A DNA stretch of 24,272 nucleotides from NCBI GenBank assembly GCA_905215625.1, contig CAJMQQ010000044.1, positions 1 through 24,272 on the forward strand, written 5' to 3'. Position 1 is the first letter of the stretch, and every line of letters starts with the position of its first letter. This DNA comes from an uncultured bacterium. Lineage in GTDB: Bacteria; Bacillota; Clostridia; Lachnospirales; Lachnospiraceae. This document shows positions 1-8,346 of the stretch, piece by piece. A program made the position numbers and the translations under genes. The notes beneath the pieces are model-generated. The model searched no databases and was not told the origin of the DNA. It saw nothing but the letters and a program-made list of their open reading frames with translations.

Positions 1-801
1 GAAGTGCTTTTGTTAAAGAGACGGGAAAATGACATCTGGGAAACACTGGTAAAACCAGGAAAAAAGGCAAAGCCAGGGACAGAGCTGGAGTTTGGAGACG
101 GACGGTTAACCGCTACTGTAGTAGATGTGGTAGAAGAAGGAAACCGGCTGATTCAGTTCTATTATGAGGGGATTTTCGAAGAAATCTTAGACGAACTGGG
201 ACAGATGCCTCTGCCTCCTTACATTACCCATCAGCTTCAGGATAAAAACCGGTATCAGACTGTTTATGCAAAGCATGAAGGATCTGCAGCAGCGCCGACG
301 GCCGGCCTGCATTTTACAAAGGAACTTCTGGAAGAAATTGAGGATATGGGAGTAAAAATTGCCCATGTAACCCTTCATGTAGGCCTGGGTACCTTCCGTC
401 CGGTAAAAGTAGACAATGTGCTGGATCACCATATGCACTCCGAGTTTTATATGGTAGAAGAATCCGAAGCCAAAAAGGTCAACGATACCAAAGCAGCAGG
501 CGGACGGGTCATCTGCGTGGGAACCACCAGCTGCCGCACCATTGAATCGGCAGCAGGAACAGATGGAACCTTAAAAGCAGGAAGCGGCTGGACAGAGATT
601 TTTATCTATCCAGGTTATCAGTTTAAGATTTTAGACTGCCTGATCACCAACTTCCATCTGCCAGAGTCCACTCTGGTTATGCTGGTTTCCGCTCTGGCTG
701 GAAGAGAACATGTGCTGGAGGCTTATCAGCAGGCCATCAACGAGAGGTACCGCTTCTTCTCATTTGGGGATGCCATGTTTATTACCGATGATGATCAATA
801 A
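1..801 (+). CDS. queA: tRNA preQ1(34) S-adenosylmethionine ribosyltransferase-isomerase QueA (5' truncated)
   Basis: QueA transfers and isomerises the ribosyl group of S-adenosylmethionine onto preQ1 at position 34 of tRNAs with GUN anticodons (Tyr, His, Asn, Asp), giving epoxyqueuosine. The reading frame is open from the first base of the window, so the true start lies upstream and an internal GTG at base 4 is not the start. About 266 codons remain of a family usually near 340. The recognisable C-terminal family blocks are present: AAPTAGLHFT (about residues 96-105 of the visible part), HVGLGTFRPV, GTTSCRTIE, and TNFHLPESTL followed by LVSALAG. The gene ends in TAA and is followed by a probable terminator, so it is probably the last gene of an upstream unit. 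Identity is secure from these conserved blocks; nothing can be said about its N-terminus or promoter. Confidence 0.96.
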   Translation, partial: EVLLLKRRENDIWETLVKPGKKAKPGTELEFGDGRLTATVVDVVEEGNRLIQFYYEGIFEEILDELGQMPLPPYITHQLQDKNRYQTVYAKHEGSAAAPTAGLHFTKELLEEIEDMGVKIAHVTLHVGLGTFRPVKVDNVLDHHMHSEFYMVEESEAKKVNDTKAAGGRVICVGTTSCRTIESAAGTDGTLKAGSGWTEIFIYPGYQFKILDCLITNFHLPESTLVMLVSALAGREHVLEAYQQAINERYRFFSFGDAMFITDDDQ

Positions 802-830
802 AACGGCAGGTTTTTACAGCCGATACAATG

Positions 831-862
831 CGTCCAACGCTTGTGAAGCGCTGGGCGTTTTT
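831..862 (+). terminator. Probable rho-independent terminator after queA
   Basis: CGTCCAACGC (831-840) and GCGCTGGGCG (848-857) pair as a 10-bp stem with two G-U pairs and a 7-base loop, followed directly by TTTTTC. A second, overlapping inverted repeat (GCGTTT at 855-860 with AAACGC further downstream) could form instead. The T-run is short, so efficiency is uncertain. Confidence 0.6.
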
Positions 863-912
863 CCTATCATAGGGAAACGCTTTGGACAGCATTTTAGGAA
901 AGAGAAGGAATC

Positions 913-1653
913 ATGATGCAGGAAGTGCGTTTAAATAAATATTTAAGTGAGATGGGCGTCTGCTCCAGGCGGGAAGCTGACCGTCTGGTGGAAGCAGGAA
1001 AGGTTCTGGTAGATGGAAAGCCGGCTGTAATGGGACAGAAGGTGTCAGAAGGCCAGGAAATTCTTTGCAATGGCATACGCGTAGAACAAAAAGATCCACC
1101 GGTTCTGCTGGCGGTTAATAAGCCCAAAGGAATTGTCTGCACCACTTCGGATAAGGACCGGGCAGAAAACATTGTAGAATTTTTAAACTATCCTTACCGG
1201 ATATACCCAATCGGACGGCTGGATAAGGATTCGGAGGGACTGCTGCTGATGACCAATCAGGGCGATCTGGTCAATAAAATCATGCGGGCTGGAAACTTCC
1301 ATGAAAAAGAATATGAAGTGGTTGTGGACAAGCCGGTTACACCAGAATTTTTAAAGCGGATGGCAGCAGGCGTCCCGATTTTAGACACCATTACCAGACC
1401 ATGTAAAATCCGAAAACTGGAAGAAACGAAATTTAACATTATCCTGACCCAGGGGTTAAACCGTCAGATCCGCCGGATGTGTGAGGCGCTTGGTTACCGC
1501 GTCCTGGAATTAAAGAGAATCCGTATTATGAATCTGGAACTGGGCAATTTAAAAACAGGAGCATACAGGAAGGTAACGCCGGAAGAAGAAAAGAAGTTAA
1601 GAGAGCTTCTGGCAGACTCATCCAGCGCTCCAAAGGGCAGAAAGAGAGGATAG
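913..1653 (+). CDS. rluF: Pseudouridine synthase, RsuA family, RluF type
   Basis: This enzyme isomerises uridine to pseudouridine in RNA. It has an N-terminal S4 RNA-binding domain (about residues 5-60, RLNKYLSEMGVCSRREAD) and a catalytic domain with GRLDKDSEGL, in which D104 is the expected catalytic aspartate. The C-terminal blocks VNKIMRAGNFHEKEY, GVPILDT and GLNRQIRRMCEALGY resemble E. coli RluF more closely than RluB or RsuA. In E. coli RluF modifies 23S rRNA near position 2604 and has also been reported to act on U35 of tRNA-Tyr. Two adjacent ATGs (913 and 916) follow AGAGAAGG, and either could be used. The stop lies 8 bases before ligA, so the genes are probably cotranscribed. The family is certain; the RluF rather than RluB assignment is from motif similarity only. 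Confidence 0.88.
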   Translation: MMQEVRLNKYLSEMGVCSRREADRLVEAGKVLVDGKPAVMGQKVSEGQEILCNGIRVEQKDPPVLLAVNKPKGIVCTTSDKDRAENIVEFLNYPYRIYPIGRLDKDSEGLLLMTNQGDLVNKIMRAGNFHEKEYEVVVDKPVTPEFLKRMAAGVPILDTITRPCKIRKLEETKFNIILTQGLNRQIRRMCEALGYRVLELKRIRIMNLELGNLKTGAYRKVTPEEEKKLRELLADSSSAPKGRKRG

Positions 1654-1661
1654 AGGCCAGA

Positions 1662-3629
1662 ATGGATAAGAATCAGGCAATCGCAAGAATGAAAGAACTG
1701 ATTTCCGTTTTAACCGAGGCGGGAAAGGCATATTATCAGGAAAGCCGGGAGATTATGAGCAACTTTGAATATGACCGGCTTTACGATGAACTTTTAGAAT
1801 TAGAAAAGCAGACAGGAACCATTTTGTCTTCCAGTCCCACCCAGAAGGTCGGATACCAGGTCATTTCCGAACTTCCCAAGGAAGCCCATGAGTCGCCGAT
1901 GCTTTCTTTAGACAAGACCAAAGAAGTAGAGGTGTTAAAAGACTGGCTGGGAGACCAGAAAGGACTGCTGTCCTGGAAAATGGACGGGCTTACCATTGTC
2001 CTTACCTATGAAAACGGGGAGCTGGTCAAAGCAGTAACCAGAGGAAATGGAGAAATCGGCGAGGTAATTACCAACAACGCCAAAGTATTTGCCAATGTTC
2101 CGGTAACCATTCCTTTTAAAGGACGGTTGGTATTAAGAGGCGAGGCTATTATCCGCTATTCGGATTTTAACCGGATCAATGAGGAAATCGAAGACGTAGA
2201 CGCAAAATATAAAAATCCCAGAAACCTGTGCAGCGGTTCGGTACGCCAGCTAAACAGCCAGATTACCGCAGAAAGAGGCGTTCATTTTATGGCATTTGCC
2301 TTAGTAAGCGCAGAAGATGCGGATTTTTCAAATTCCAGAAAATGCCAGTTTGAATGGCTGGTTTCCCAGGGTTTTGACGTAGTGGAATATCGGGAAGTGA
2401 CCAGGGAAAATTTGGCAGAAACCGTAGAATGGTTTTCGGAAAAAATCGGAGAAAACGATATTCCTTCAGACGGACTGGTACTGCTGTACGACGATATTGC
2501 TTATGGCGATTCCCTGGGACGTACTGCCAAGTTTCCCCGTAATTCTATTGCATTTAAATGGGCAGATGAAATCAGAGAAACCCGATTAAACTATATTGAG
2601 TGGAGCCCTTCCCGTACCGGCCTGATCAATCCGGTGGCAGTATTTGAACCGGTGGAACTGGAAGGAACGACAGTAAGCAGAGCCAGCGTTCACAATATCA
2701 GCATCCTGGAATCGCTGGCATTGGGAGACGGAGATACCATTACGGTATATAAAGCTAACATGATTATCCCCCAGATTGGGGATAACTTAACCCGCAGCGG
2801 CGTCAGCCATATTCCGGAAACCTGTCCGGTCTGCGGCGGCCCTACCCAAATCCGGAAGACCAATGACGTAAAATCTTTATACTGTATCAATCCGGAGTGC
2901 CAGGCCAAAAAGATTAAGAGTTTTACCCTTCTGGTAAGCAGGGATGCCTTAAATATTGACGGCCTTTCGGAAGCTACTCTGGAAAAATTCATTGGCGCAG
3001 GCTTTATCCATGAATATTCCGATATTTTCCATCTGGACCGGCACGAGGAAACCATTGTGGAAATGGAAGGATTTGGAAAGAAGTCCTATGATAATCTGCA
3101 GGAATCCATTAAAAAGGCCAGCCATACCACGCTGCCTAGAGTGATTTACGGACTGGGAATCGCCGGAATCGGCCTTGCCAACGCCAAGGTATTGTGCCGC
3201 CAGTTTGGATATGATTTTGAGGCGATGCGCCATGGGGATTTGGAATCCCTGACAGCGGCAGACGGCATTGGCAGCGTCTTAGCCCAGGCATGGATTGACT
3301 ATTTTTCTGATGAAAAGAAAAAGGAAGCCGTTGATCATCTTCTGGCAGAACTGACCATTAAGCAGGAACAGGAGCCAAAAGAAGGCGGAAAATTAGAAGG
3401 ATTGACCTTTGTCATTACCGGCAGCCTGGAGCATTTTGAAAACCGGAAAAAGCTTCAGGAAACTATTGAGGCAGAAGGAGGAAAGGCAGCAGGAACGGTT
3501 ACGTCAAAAACCGCGTACCTGATTAACAATGATACTGCATCCAATTCCTCTAAGAATAAAAAAGCCAAAGAACTGGGAATTCCCATTATTTCAGAAGAAG
3601 AATTTTTAAAGATGCTGGAGGAAGAATAA
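1662..3629 (+). CDS. ligA: NAD-dependent DNA ligase LigA (divergent)
   Basis: LigA seals nicks in DNA using NAD+. At 655 residues it is near normal family length. The order is a domain Ia (about 1-65), nucleotidyltransferase core with KMDG (K106 is the AMP-accepting lysine), TRGNG (R127), LRGEA (E161) and FKW (K299), OB fold, a four-cysteine zinc finger (C388, C391, C408, C413), helix-hairpin-helix repeats, and a C-terminal BRCT domain (about 575-655, LEGLTFVITGSL). Compared with E. coli LigA, several otherwise conserved positions differ: the domain Ia aspartate (E. coli D32) aligns with N34, the glutamate two before the lysine (E. coli E113) is S104, and TRGDG reads TRGNG. The core catalytic residues and the full architecture remain, so I expect an active ligase. 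One base separates its stop from metA. Confidence 0.95.
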   Translation: MDKNQAIARMKELISVLTEAGKAYYQESREIMSNFEYDRLYDELLELEKQTGTILSSSPTQKVGYQVISELPKEAHESPMLSLDKTKEVEVLKDWLGDQKGLLSWKMDGLTIVLTYENGELVKAVTRGNGEIGEVITNNAKVFANVPVTIPFKGRLVLRGEAIIRYSDFNRINEEIEDVDAKYKNPRNLCSGSVRQLNSQITAERGVHFMAFALVSAEDADFSNSRKCQFEWLVSQGFDVVEYREVTRENLAETVEWFSEKIGENDIPSDGLVLLYDDIAYGDSLGRTAKFPRNSIAFKWADEIRETRLNYIEWSPSRTGLINPVAVFEPVELEGTTVSRASVHNISILESLALGDGDTITVYKANMIIPQIGDNLTRSGVSHIPETCPVCGGPTQIRKTNDVKSLYCINPECQAKKIKSFTLLVSRDALNIDGLSEATLEKFIGAGFIHEYSDIFHLDRHEETIVEMEGFGKKSYDNLQESIKKASHTTLPRVIYGLGIAGIGLANAKVLCRQFGYDFEAMRHGDLESLTAADGIGSVLAQAWIDYFSDEKKKEAVDHLLAELTIKQEQEPKEGGKLEGLTFVITGSLEHFENRKKLQETIEAEGGKAAGTVTSKTAYLINNDTASNSSKNKKAKELGIPIISEEEFLKMLEEE

Positions 3630-3630
3630 G

Positions 3631-4554
3631 ATGCCGATTAAGATACAAAACGATCTGCCGGCCCGTGCAGTATTGGAATCCGAAAATATCTTTATGATGG
3701 ATGAAACCAGGGCGGTCAGCCAGGATATTCGTCCTCTGGAGATTGTAATATTAAATCTGATGCCGTTAAAAGAGGAGACAGAGACTCAGCTTTTAAGAGC
3801 GTTGTCCAACACGCCTCTTCAGATAGAATGTACATTTTTAATGGTATCCAACCATGTGTCCAAAAACACATCGGCCAGCCATTTAAATAAATTTTATGTA
3901 ACCTTTGATGCCATCAAGAAAAAACATTATGACGGAATGATTATTACCGGAGCCCCATTAGAACATCTGGAGTATGAGGAGGTGGGATACTGGCAGGAGC
4001 TGACTACAATTATGGAGTGGAGCAAGACTCATGTTACCTCTACCCTGCATATCTGCTGGGGAGCGCAGGCGGGACTTTACTACCATTACGGAATCCCGAA
4101 ATATGAGAGAAAGACCAAGTTGTCCGGCGTTTACAATCACATGGTATTAGACCGGAAAATCCCCCTGGTCAGAAGCTTTAATGATTACTTTTACGCCCCT
4201 CATTCCCGCTATACAGAGGTAAGAGAAGAGGACATCCGCAAAAAAAATGATCTGATTGTGGTGGCAAAATCAGAGGAAGCCGGAATCTTCCTGGTTATGA
4301 ACCGGGACGGAAGCCAGATTTTTGTCCAGGGCCATCCGGAATACGACAGAATGACTTTAAACAACGAATACCACCGGGATTTGAAAAAAGGACTGAATCC
4401 AGCCATTCCAGTAAATTACTATGTAGACAATGATCCATTTTCTGTACCGCCGCTGATGTGGAGAAGTACGGCAAATATGCTGTATACTAACTGGCTGAAC
4501 TTTTACGTATACCAGACAACGCCGTATATTCTGGAGGTGGATGATTCTCTATGA
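3631..4554 (+). CDS. metA: Homoserine O-acetyltransferase (MetA family)
   Basis: This enzyme acylates homoserine in methionine biosynthesis. Its 307 residues match the MetA family length. The catalytic nucleophile is C142 in HICWGAQAG, and H235 and E237 lie in QGHPEYD. The specificity position is E111 (GAPLEHLEY). Structural work on MetA proteins linked glutamate here to acetyl-CoA use and glycine, as in E. coli, to succinyl-CoA. I therefore infer an O-acetyltransferase despite the historical name homoserine O-succinyltransferase. The start ATG follows the ligA stop by one base and its ribosome binding site (CTGGAGGAAG) lies inside ligA. The last bases overlap the glycerate kinase start in an ATGA arrangement, indicating translational coupling. 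No S-box or other riboswitch precedes it. Confidence 0.95.
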   Translation: MPIKIQNDLPARAVLESENIFMMDETRAVSQDIRPLEIVILNLMPLKEETETQLLRALSNTPLQIECTFLMVSNHVSKNTSASHLNKFYVTFDAIKKKHYDGMIITGAPLEHLEYEEVGYWQELTTIMEWSKTHVTSTLHICWGAQAGLYYHYGIPKYERKTKLSGVYNHMVLDRKIPLVRSFNDYFYAPHSRYTEVREEDIRKKNDLIVVAKSEEAGIFLVMNRDGSQIFVQGHPEYDRMTLNNEYHRDLKKGLNPAIPVNYYVDNDPFSVPPLMWRSTANMLYTNWLNFYVYQTTPYILEVDDSL

Positions 4555-5708
4555 AAATCGTAATCGCAATGGATTCGCTGAAAGGAAGCTTGACTTCTAT
4601 GGAGGCAGGCATGGCGGCGGCAGCCGGAATCCGGAAGGCAGATGAAAAAGCAGACGTTTTAGTACGTCCTCTGGCAGATGGGGGAGAAGGAACTACACAA
4701 GCCCTGGTCCAGGGGATGGGAGGCAGTTTTCAGACCATTACGGTTACCGGCCCCCTGGGAACGCCGGTAGAGTGCCAGTATGGGATTCTGGAGGAAACCC
4801 ATATGGGTGTGTTGGAAATGTCAGCGGCAGCAGGTCTGACCCTGATTCCGGAAGAAAAACGAAATCCCCTTACAGCCACAACTTATGGCGTAGGAGAGAT
4901 GATAAAAGACGCCATTGGAAAGGGGTGCCGCCGGTTTCTCGTAGGAATTGGCGGCAGCGGAACCAATGACGGAGGCGCAGGAATGCTTCAGGCTCTGGGT
5001 TATGAACTGCTTGATAAAGATGGAAAATCGATCCCATTTGGAGCAAAGGGACTGGAAACGCTTTGCCGGATTGAAACTTCCCATGTACTGCCGGAACTGA
5101 AGGAATGCCAGTTTCTGGTGGCTTGCGACGTAACCAATCCGCTGTGCGGTAAAAGAGGCTGCAGTGCAGTTTACGGCCCGCAAAAAGGGGCGGATGACAA
5201 CATGATTGCCCAGATGGATCAGTGGCTTTCTCACTATGGAAATCTGGCAAAAAACCAGTTTCCGGATGCAGATCCAGAGAAACCTGGGACAGGAGCCGCC
5301 GGAGGGTTGGGATTTGCGTTCCTAATCCTGCCAAATGCAGAATTAAAGTCCGGTACAGACATTGTTTTAAAAGAAACGAAGCTGGAACAGGATCTGAAAG
5401 ATGCCGATTTTCTGATTACCGGTGAAGGGCGTCTGGATGGACAGACTGTAATGGGAAAAGCACCCATAGGAGCGGCAAAGCTGGCAAAAAAGTATGACAT
5501 TCCGGTAGTGGCCTTTGGAGGAAGCGTTGCAAAAGACGGTGCAGTCTGCAACGAATCTGGGATTGACGCATTATTTCCCATTGTCCGGGGGCCGGTTTCC
5601 TTAAAAGAAGCGATGGAACCAGATACTGCAAAGGCAAATCTTGCCGATACTGCGGAGCAGGTGTACCGGCTGATCCAGAGTTGCCGAAAAGTGAGAAAAG
5701 GCTTGTAA
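4551..5708 (+). CDS. Glycerate 2-kinase, GlxK/GarK family
   Basis: The protein phosphorylates glycerate with ATP, feeding it into glycolysis at 2-phosphoglycerate. Family landmarks are the N-terminal MKIVIAMDSLKGSLTS, PLADGGEGT (about residues 41-49), GIGGSGTNDGGAG (about 132-144), and the C-terminal TGEGRLDGQT. Length (385) is normal for this family. The ATG overlaps the metA stop by four bases (ATGA), so translation is probably coupled to metA. No glyoxylate or glycerate pathway genes are nearby to say where the glycerate comes from. A predicted promoter for the next unit overlaps its stop codon. Confidence 0.93.
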   Translation: MKIVIAMDSLKGSLTSMEAGMAAAAGIRKADEKADVLVRPLADGGEGTTQALVQGMGGSFQTITVTGPLGTPVECQYGILEETHMGVLEMSAAAGLTLIPEEKRNPLTATTYGVGEMIKDAIGKGCRRFLVGIGGSGTNDGGAGMLQALGYELLDKDGKSIPFGAKGLETLCRIETSHVLPELKECQFLVACDVTNPLCGKRGCSAVYGPQKGADDNMIAQMDQWLSHYGNLAKNQFPDADPEKPGTGAAGGLGFAFLILPNAELKSGTDIVLKETKLEQDLKDADFLITGEGRLDGQTVMGKAPIGAAKLAKKYDIPVVAFGGSVAKDGAVCNESGIDALFPIVRGPVSLKEAMEPDTAKANLADTAEQVYRLIQSCRKVRKGL

Positions 5709-5732
5709 GTTACAGCCGTTTTCCAGTATAAT
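5703..5732 (+). promoter_or_regulatory. Predicted sigma-70-type promoter for the Bmp-like gene
   Basis: TTGTAA (5703-5708) and a perfect TATAAT (5727-5732) are separated by 18 bp. The -35 overlaps the end of the glycerate kinase gene. It sits 34 bp before the next start codon, itself preceded by GCAGGGGG. Confidence 0.5.
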
Positions 5733-5765
5733 AGTGGATAACAGAAAAGAGCAGGGGGTGCAGCG

Positions 5766-7730
5766 ATGTCTGAAGAATTTTTTACTCCATTACAGGAATA
5801 TGAAAAAGCAAGAAAAATGGCGCAGAAGCAGTACAGAGCCAGCGTGTCAGCAGGCAAGTATCCATATCTTCCAGCGCTGGATGATATGCTGCCTTATGAA
5901 GATATTGTATCAGAAAGCTATCTGGGAATCGTAGATATTCCGTTGGATCAGATTGCGGGAACCAAGACGGCGAGCCGCCAGAATGCATTTTCCAATGGAT
6001 TTCTGCCGTTGTTTCCTCCAAAAAGCGAGTTTGGAAGCAAATGGATCAATCTGTATCAGGCCCAGTTAGACGAAGGAATCCGAGATCCGATTAAAGCCTA
6101 TGAATTTATGAATAAATTTTATATCCAAGAAGGAAATAAGCGTGTCAGCGTTTTAAAATACGTTGGGGCAGCCAGTATTCACGGTTATGTGACCAGGCTG
6201 ATTCCAAAACGCAGCGATTCCCTGGAAAATAAAATTTATTATGAATTTCTGGAATTTTATAAAATTACCGGCATGAATGAAGTATGGTTTACCAAAGAAG
6301 GAAGCTTTCGAAAATTCTTAAAGGCGATCGGATTTGGGACAGATGTGCCGTGGGATCAGGAAGAGCGGGTCCGTGCAAAAGGAGCATATGCCAGATTCCG
6401 GATGGCATTTGAGGAAAAGGGAGGAAAACGCCTTCCCATTACGCCTGCAGATGCCATGCTGGTGTACCTTGAAACCTTTGGAATGCACCATCTAGAGCGG
6501 GTTTCCGATGATGCGCTTAGGGAAGAACTGGGAAGATTCTGGGAAGAAATCCATCTGTCCTACCAGGATAACGCAGTTAACTTAGTAGAAGAGCCGGAAA
6601 AAGAAAACAGCAAGGGAACGGCAAAGATTTGGGATTTCCTGATTCCTTCTGCTGCGCCGTCTAATTTAAAGATTGCCTTTATCAATGCGAAAAATCCGGA
6701 GACTTCCAACTGGACTTACAGCCATGAACTAGGCCGTCTTCATGTAGAACAGGCATTACAGGGAAAGGTTACGACAACCCACATTGACAATGCAAATACC
6801 AGCGAAGAGGCGATGAAAGCCATTGAACTGGCGATTTCAGCAGGAAATACGGTTATTTTTACGACCACGCCCCAGATGGCGACAGTCAGCTTAAAGGCTG
6901 CAGTTCTTCATCCGGATGTAAAGATCCTGAACTGCTCCGTGAATGCGTCCCATAAAGCCATCCGTACCTATTACGGCAGGATGTACGAGGCAAAGTTTTT
7001 AATAGGGGCAATTGCTGCCAGTCTGTCGGAAAGCGATGAGCTGGGGTATCTGGCAGATTATCCGATTTATGGGATGATGGCCAACATTAATGCATTTGCA
7101 TTAGGGGCCAGAATGATTAATCCCAGGGCGAAAGTCTATCTGGAATGGTCTACCATCCGCAAACACGATGCCATAGCAGCCCTGGCAGAACGGGGAATTC
7201 AGATTCTATCAGGTAAGGACAGCATTACCCCGATTGAAGAAAACAGGGTATTTGGCCTTTACCGGATCCATAATGGCGAGGTGGAAAATCTGGCGGCGCC
7301 TATCTGGAACTGGGGAAAATACTACGAAAAAATCATCCGTCAGATTTTAAACGGAGGATGGACAGCGGGGGAGGCAAAAAAAGAGCAGGCGTTAAATTAT
7401 TACTGGGGAATGTCTGCAGGCGTTATTGACGTGGCTTACAGCACCCGTACGCCGGAAGGAACCAAGCATTTAATTTCCCTTTTAAAACGGGCAATCTGCA
7501 GAAATGATTTCTATCCGTTTGAAGGAATCGTTACTGCACAGGACGGAACCGTTATGTGTAAGCAGGGAGAAATTCTGACGCCGGCAGAGATTGTATCTAT
7601 GGACTGGCTGGCAGACAATGTAATCGGACGGATTCCGGAGCCAAAGGAACTGACAAAAGAAGCCAGGGCGATTGTACAGATTCATGGAAAACGCAGAAGC
7701 AGCGGGAAAGGGAATGAAGAGGTAAAGTAG
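5766..7730 (+). CDS. Cytosolic ParB-like / Bmp-domain fusion protein
   Basis: The 654-residue protein has two recognisable parts. Residues about 55-147 look like a ParB/sulfiredoxin-type domain: the stretch around DPIKAYEFMNKFYIQ followed by EGNKRVSVLK matches the shape of ParB box II (a GxRR-like basic motif preceded by PI and a beta hairpin). Residues about 300-600 resemble the Bmp (PnrA-like, Med) substrate-binding fold of nucleoside ABC transporters, starting at NLKIAFINAK and including a YLADYPIYGMMAN block. There is no signal peptide, lipobox or membrane segment, and no permease or ATPase gene nearby, so a transport receptor role is unlikely. I infer a cytosolic nucleoside or small-ligand sensor. 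It touches the phosphoesterase gene (one base between) and is probably cotranscribed with it. The exact function is unknown. Confidence 0.75.
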   Translation: MSEEFFTPLQEYEKARKMAQKQYRASVSAGKYPYLPALDDMLPYEDIVSESYLGIVDIPLDQIAGTKTASRQNAFSNGFLPLFPPKSEFGSKWINLYQAQLDEGIRDPIKAYEFMNKFYIQEGNKRVSVLKYVGAASIHGYVTRLIPKRSDSLENKIYYEFLEFYKITGMNEVWFTKEGSFRKFLKAIGFGTDVPWDQEERVRAKGAYARFRMAFEEKGGKRLPITPADAMLVYLETFGMHHLERVSDDALREELGRFWEEIHLSYQDNAVNLVEEPEKENSKGTAKIWDFLIPSAAPSNLKIAFINAKNPETSNWTYSHELGRLHVEQALQGKVTTTHIDNANTSEEAMKAIELAISAGNTVIFTTTPQMATVSLKAAVLHPDVKILNCSVNASHKAIRTYYGRMYEAKFLIGAIAASLSESDELGYLADYPIYGMMANINAFALGARMINPRAKVYLEWSTIRKHDAIAALAERGIQILSGKDSITPIEENRVFGLYRIHNGEVENLAAPIWNWGKYYEKIIRQILNGGWTAGEAKKEQALNYYWGMSAGVIDVAYSTRTPEGTKHLISLLKRAICRNDFYPFEGIVTAQDGTVMCKQGEILTPAEIVSMDWLADNVIGRIPEPKELTKEARAIVQIHGKRRSSGKGNEEVK

Positions 7731-7731
7731 A

Positions 7732-8319
7732 ATGCGGATATTGGTAGTTTCAGATGAGGAATCCAAATCACTGTGGGATTACTACGATGAGAGCAAACTA
7801 AAGGGGATTGATTTGATTCTTTCTTGCGGGGACGTTTCTCCCAAGTATCTGTCATTTCTGGTTACATTTTCACACGCGCCTCTTCTCTATGTATATGGAA
7901 ACCACGATTCCCAGGAACCGGAAGGATGCATCTGCATTGAAGATCAGATTTATACCTATAAGGGTCTTAGGATCTTAGGATTAGGCGGAAGTATGCGCTA
8001 TAGGCCAGGGGGAGAGCACCAGTACACCGAATCACAGATGAAATGGCGGATTTCCCTTTTGTGGTGGCAGTTAAAGCGGAAAAAAGGATTTGATATTCTG
8101 CTGACCCATGCTCCGGCAAAAAATCTGGGAGATGGAGACGATTTGTGCCATACTGGATTCCAGTGCTTTTTAGAATTAATGGATAAATATAAACCAAAAT
8201 ATTTTATCCACGGCCATATGCATTTAAATTACGGCGGCAGGGCAAAACGCCTGCAGCAGTATAAAGATACCATTGTGATTAATGGATATGAGGCTTATGT
8301 AGTAGACGTTGATATTTAA
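7732..8319 (+). CDS. Calcineurin-like metallophosphoesterase
   Basis: A 195-residue single-domain phosphoesterase of the YfcE/MJ0936-like type. Metal-binding motifs appear in order: D8 (SDEE), GD at 33-34 (CGDVS), GNHD (N57, H58), H126 (THAP) and HGHMH (H160-H164). The first motif is usually DxH; here the histidine position is glutamate, which may alter metal site 1. The substrate is not evident; relatives hydrolyse phosphodiesters or phosphomonoesters. It starts one base after the Bmp-like gene with GAGGTAAAG as ribosome binding site, and a sirtuin-like gene follows 27 bases later. The three-gene order suggests a common small-molecule or nucleotide-related role, which is inference. Confidence 0.88.
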   Translation: MRILVVSDEESKSLWDYYDESKLKGIDLILSCGDVSPKYLSFLVTFSHAPLLYVYGNHDSQEPEGCICIEDQIYTYKGLRILGLGGSMRYRPGGEHQYTESQMKWRISLLWWQLKRKKGFDILLTHAPAKNLGDGDDLCHTGFQCFLELMDKYKPKYFIHGHMHLNYGGRAKRLQQYKDTIVINGYEAYVVDVDI

Positions 8320-8346
8320 CATTGTTCAGAAAAGGAAACAGTTTCA

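Noticed and set aside
710..916. 68-codon open frame across the queA end and the gap
   Set aside because: It overlaps queA in another frame and crosses the terminator; no start signal or similarity.
4821..5334. Two overlapping minus-strand open frames of 137 and 154 codons
   Set aside because: Both are antisense to the glycerate kinase coding frame and have no supported start or similarity.
5234..5857. 207-codon minus-strand open frame
   Set aside because: It lies opposite the glycerate kinase gene, which has clear family motifs; its own translation shows no family pattern.
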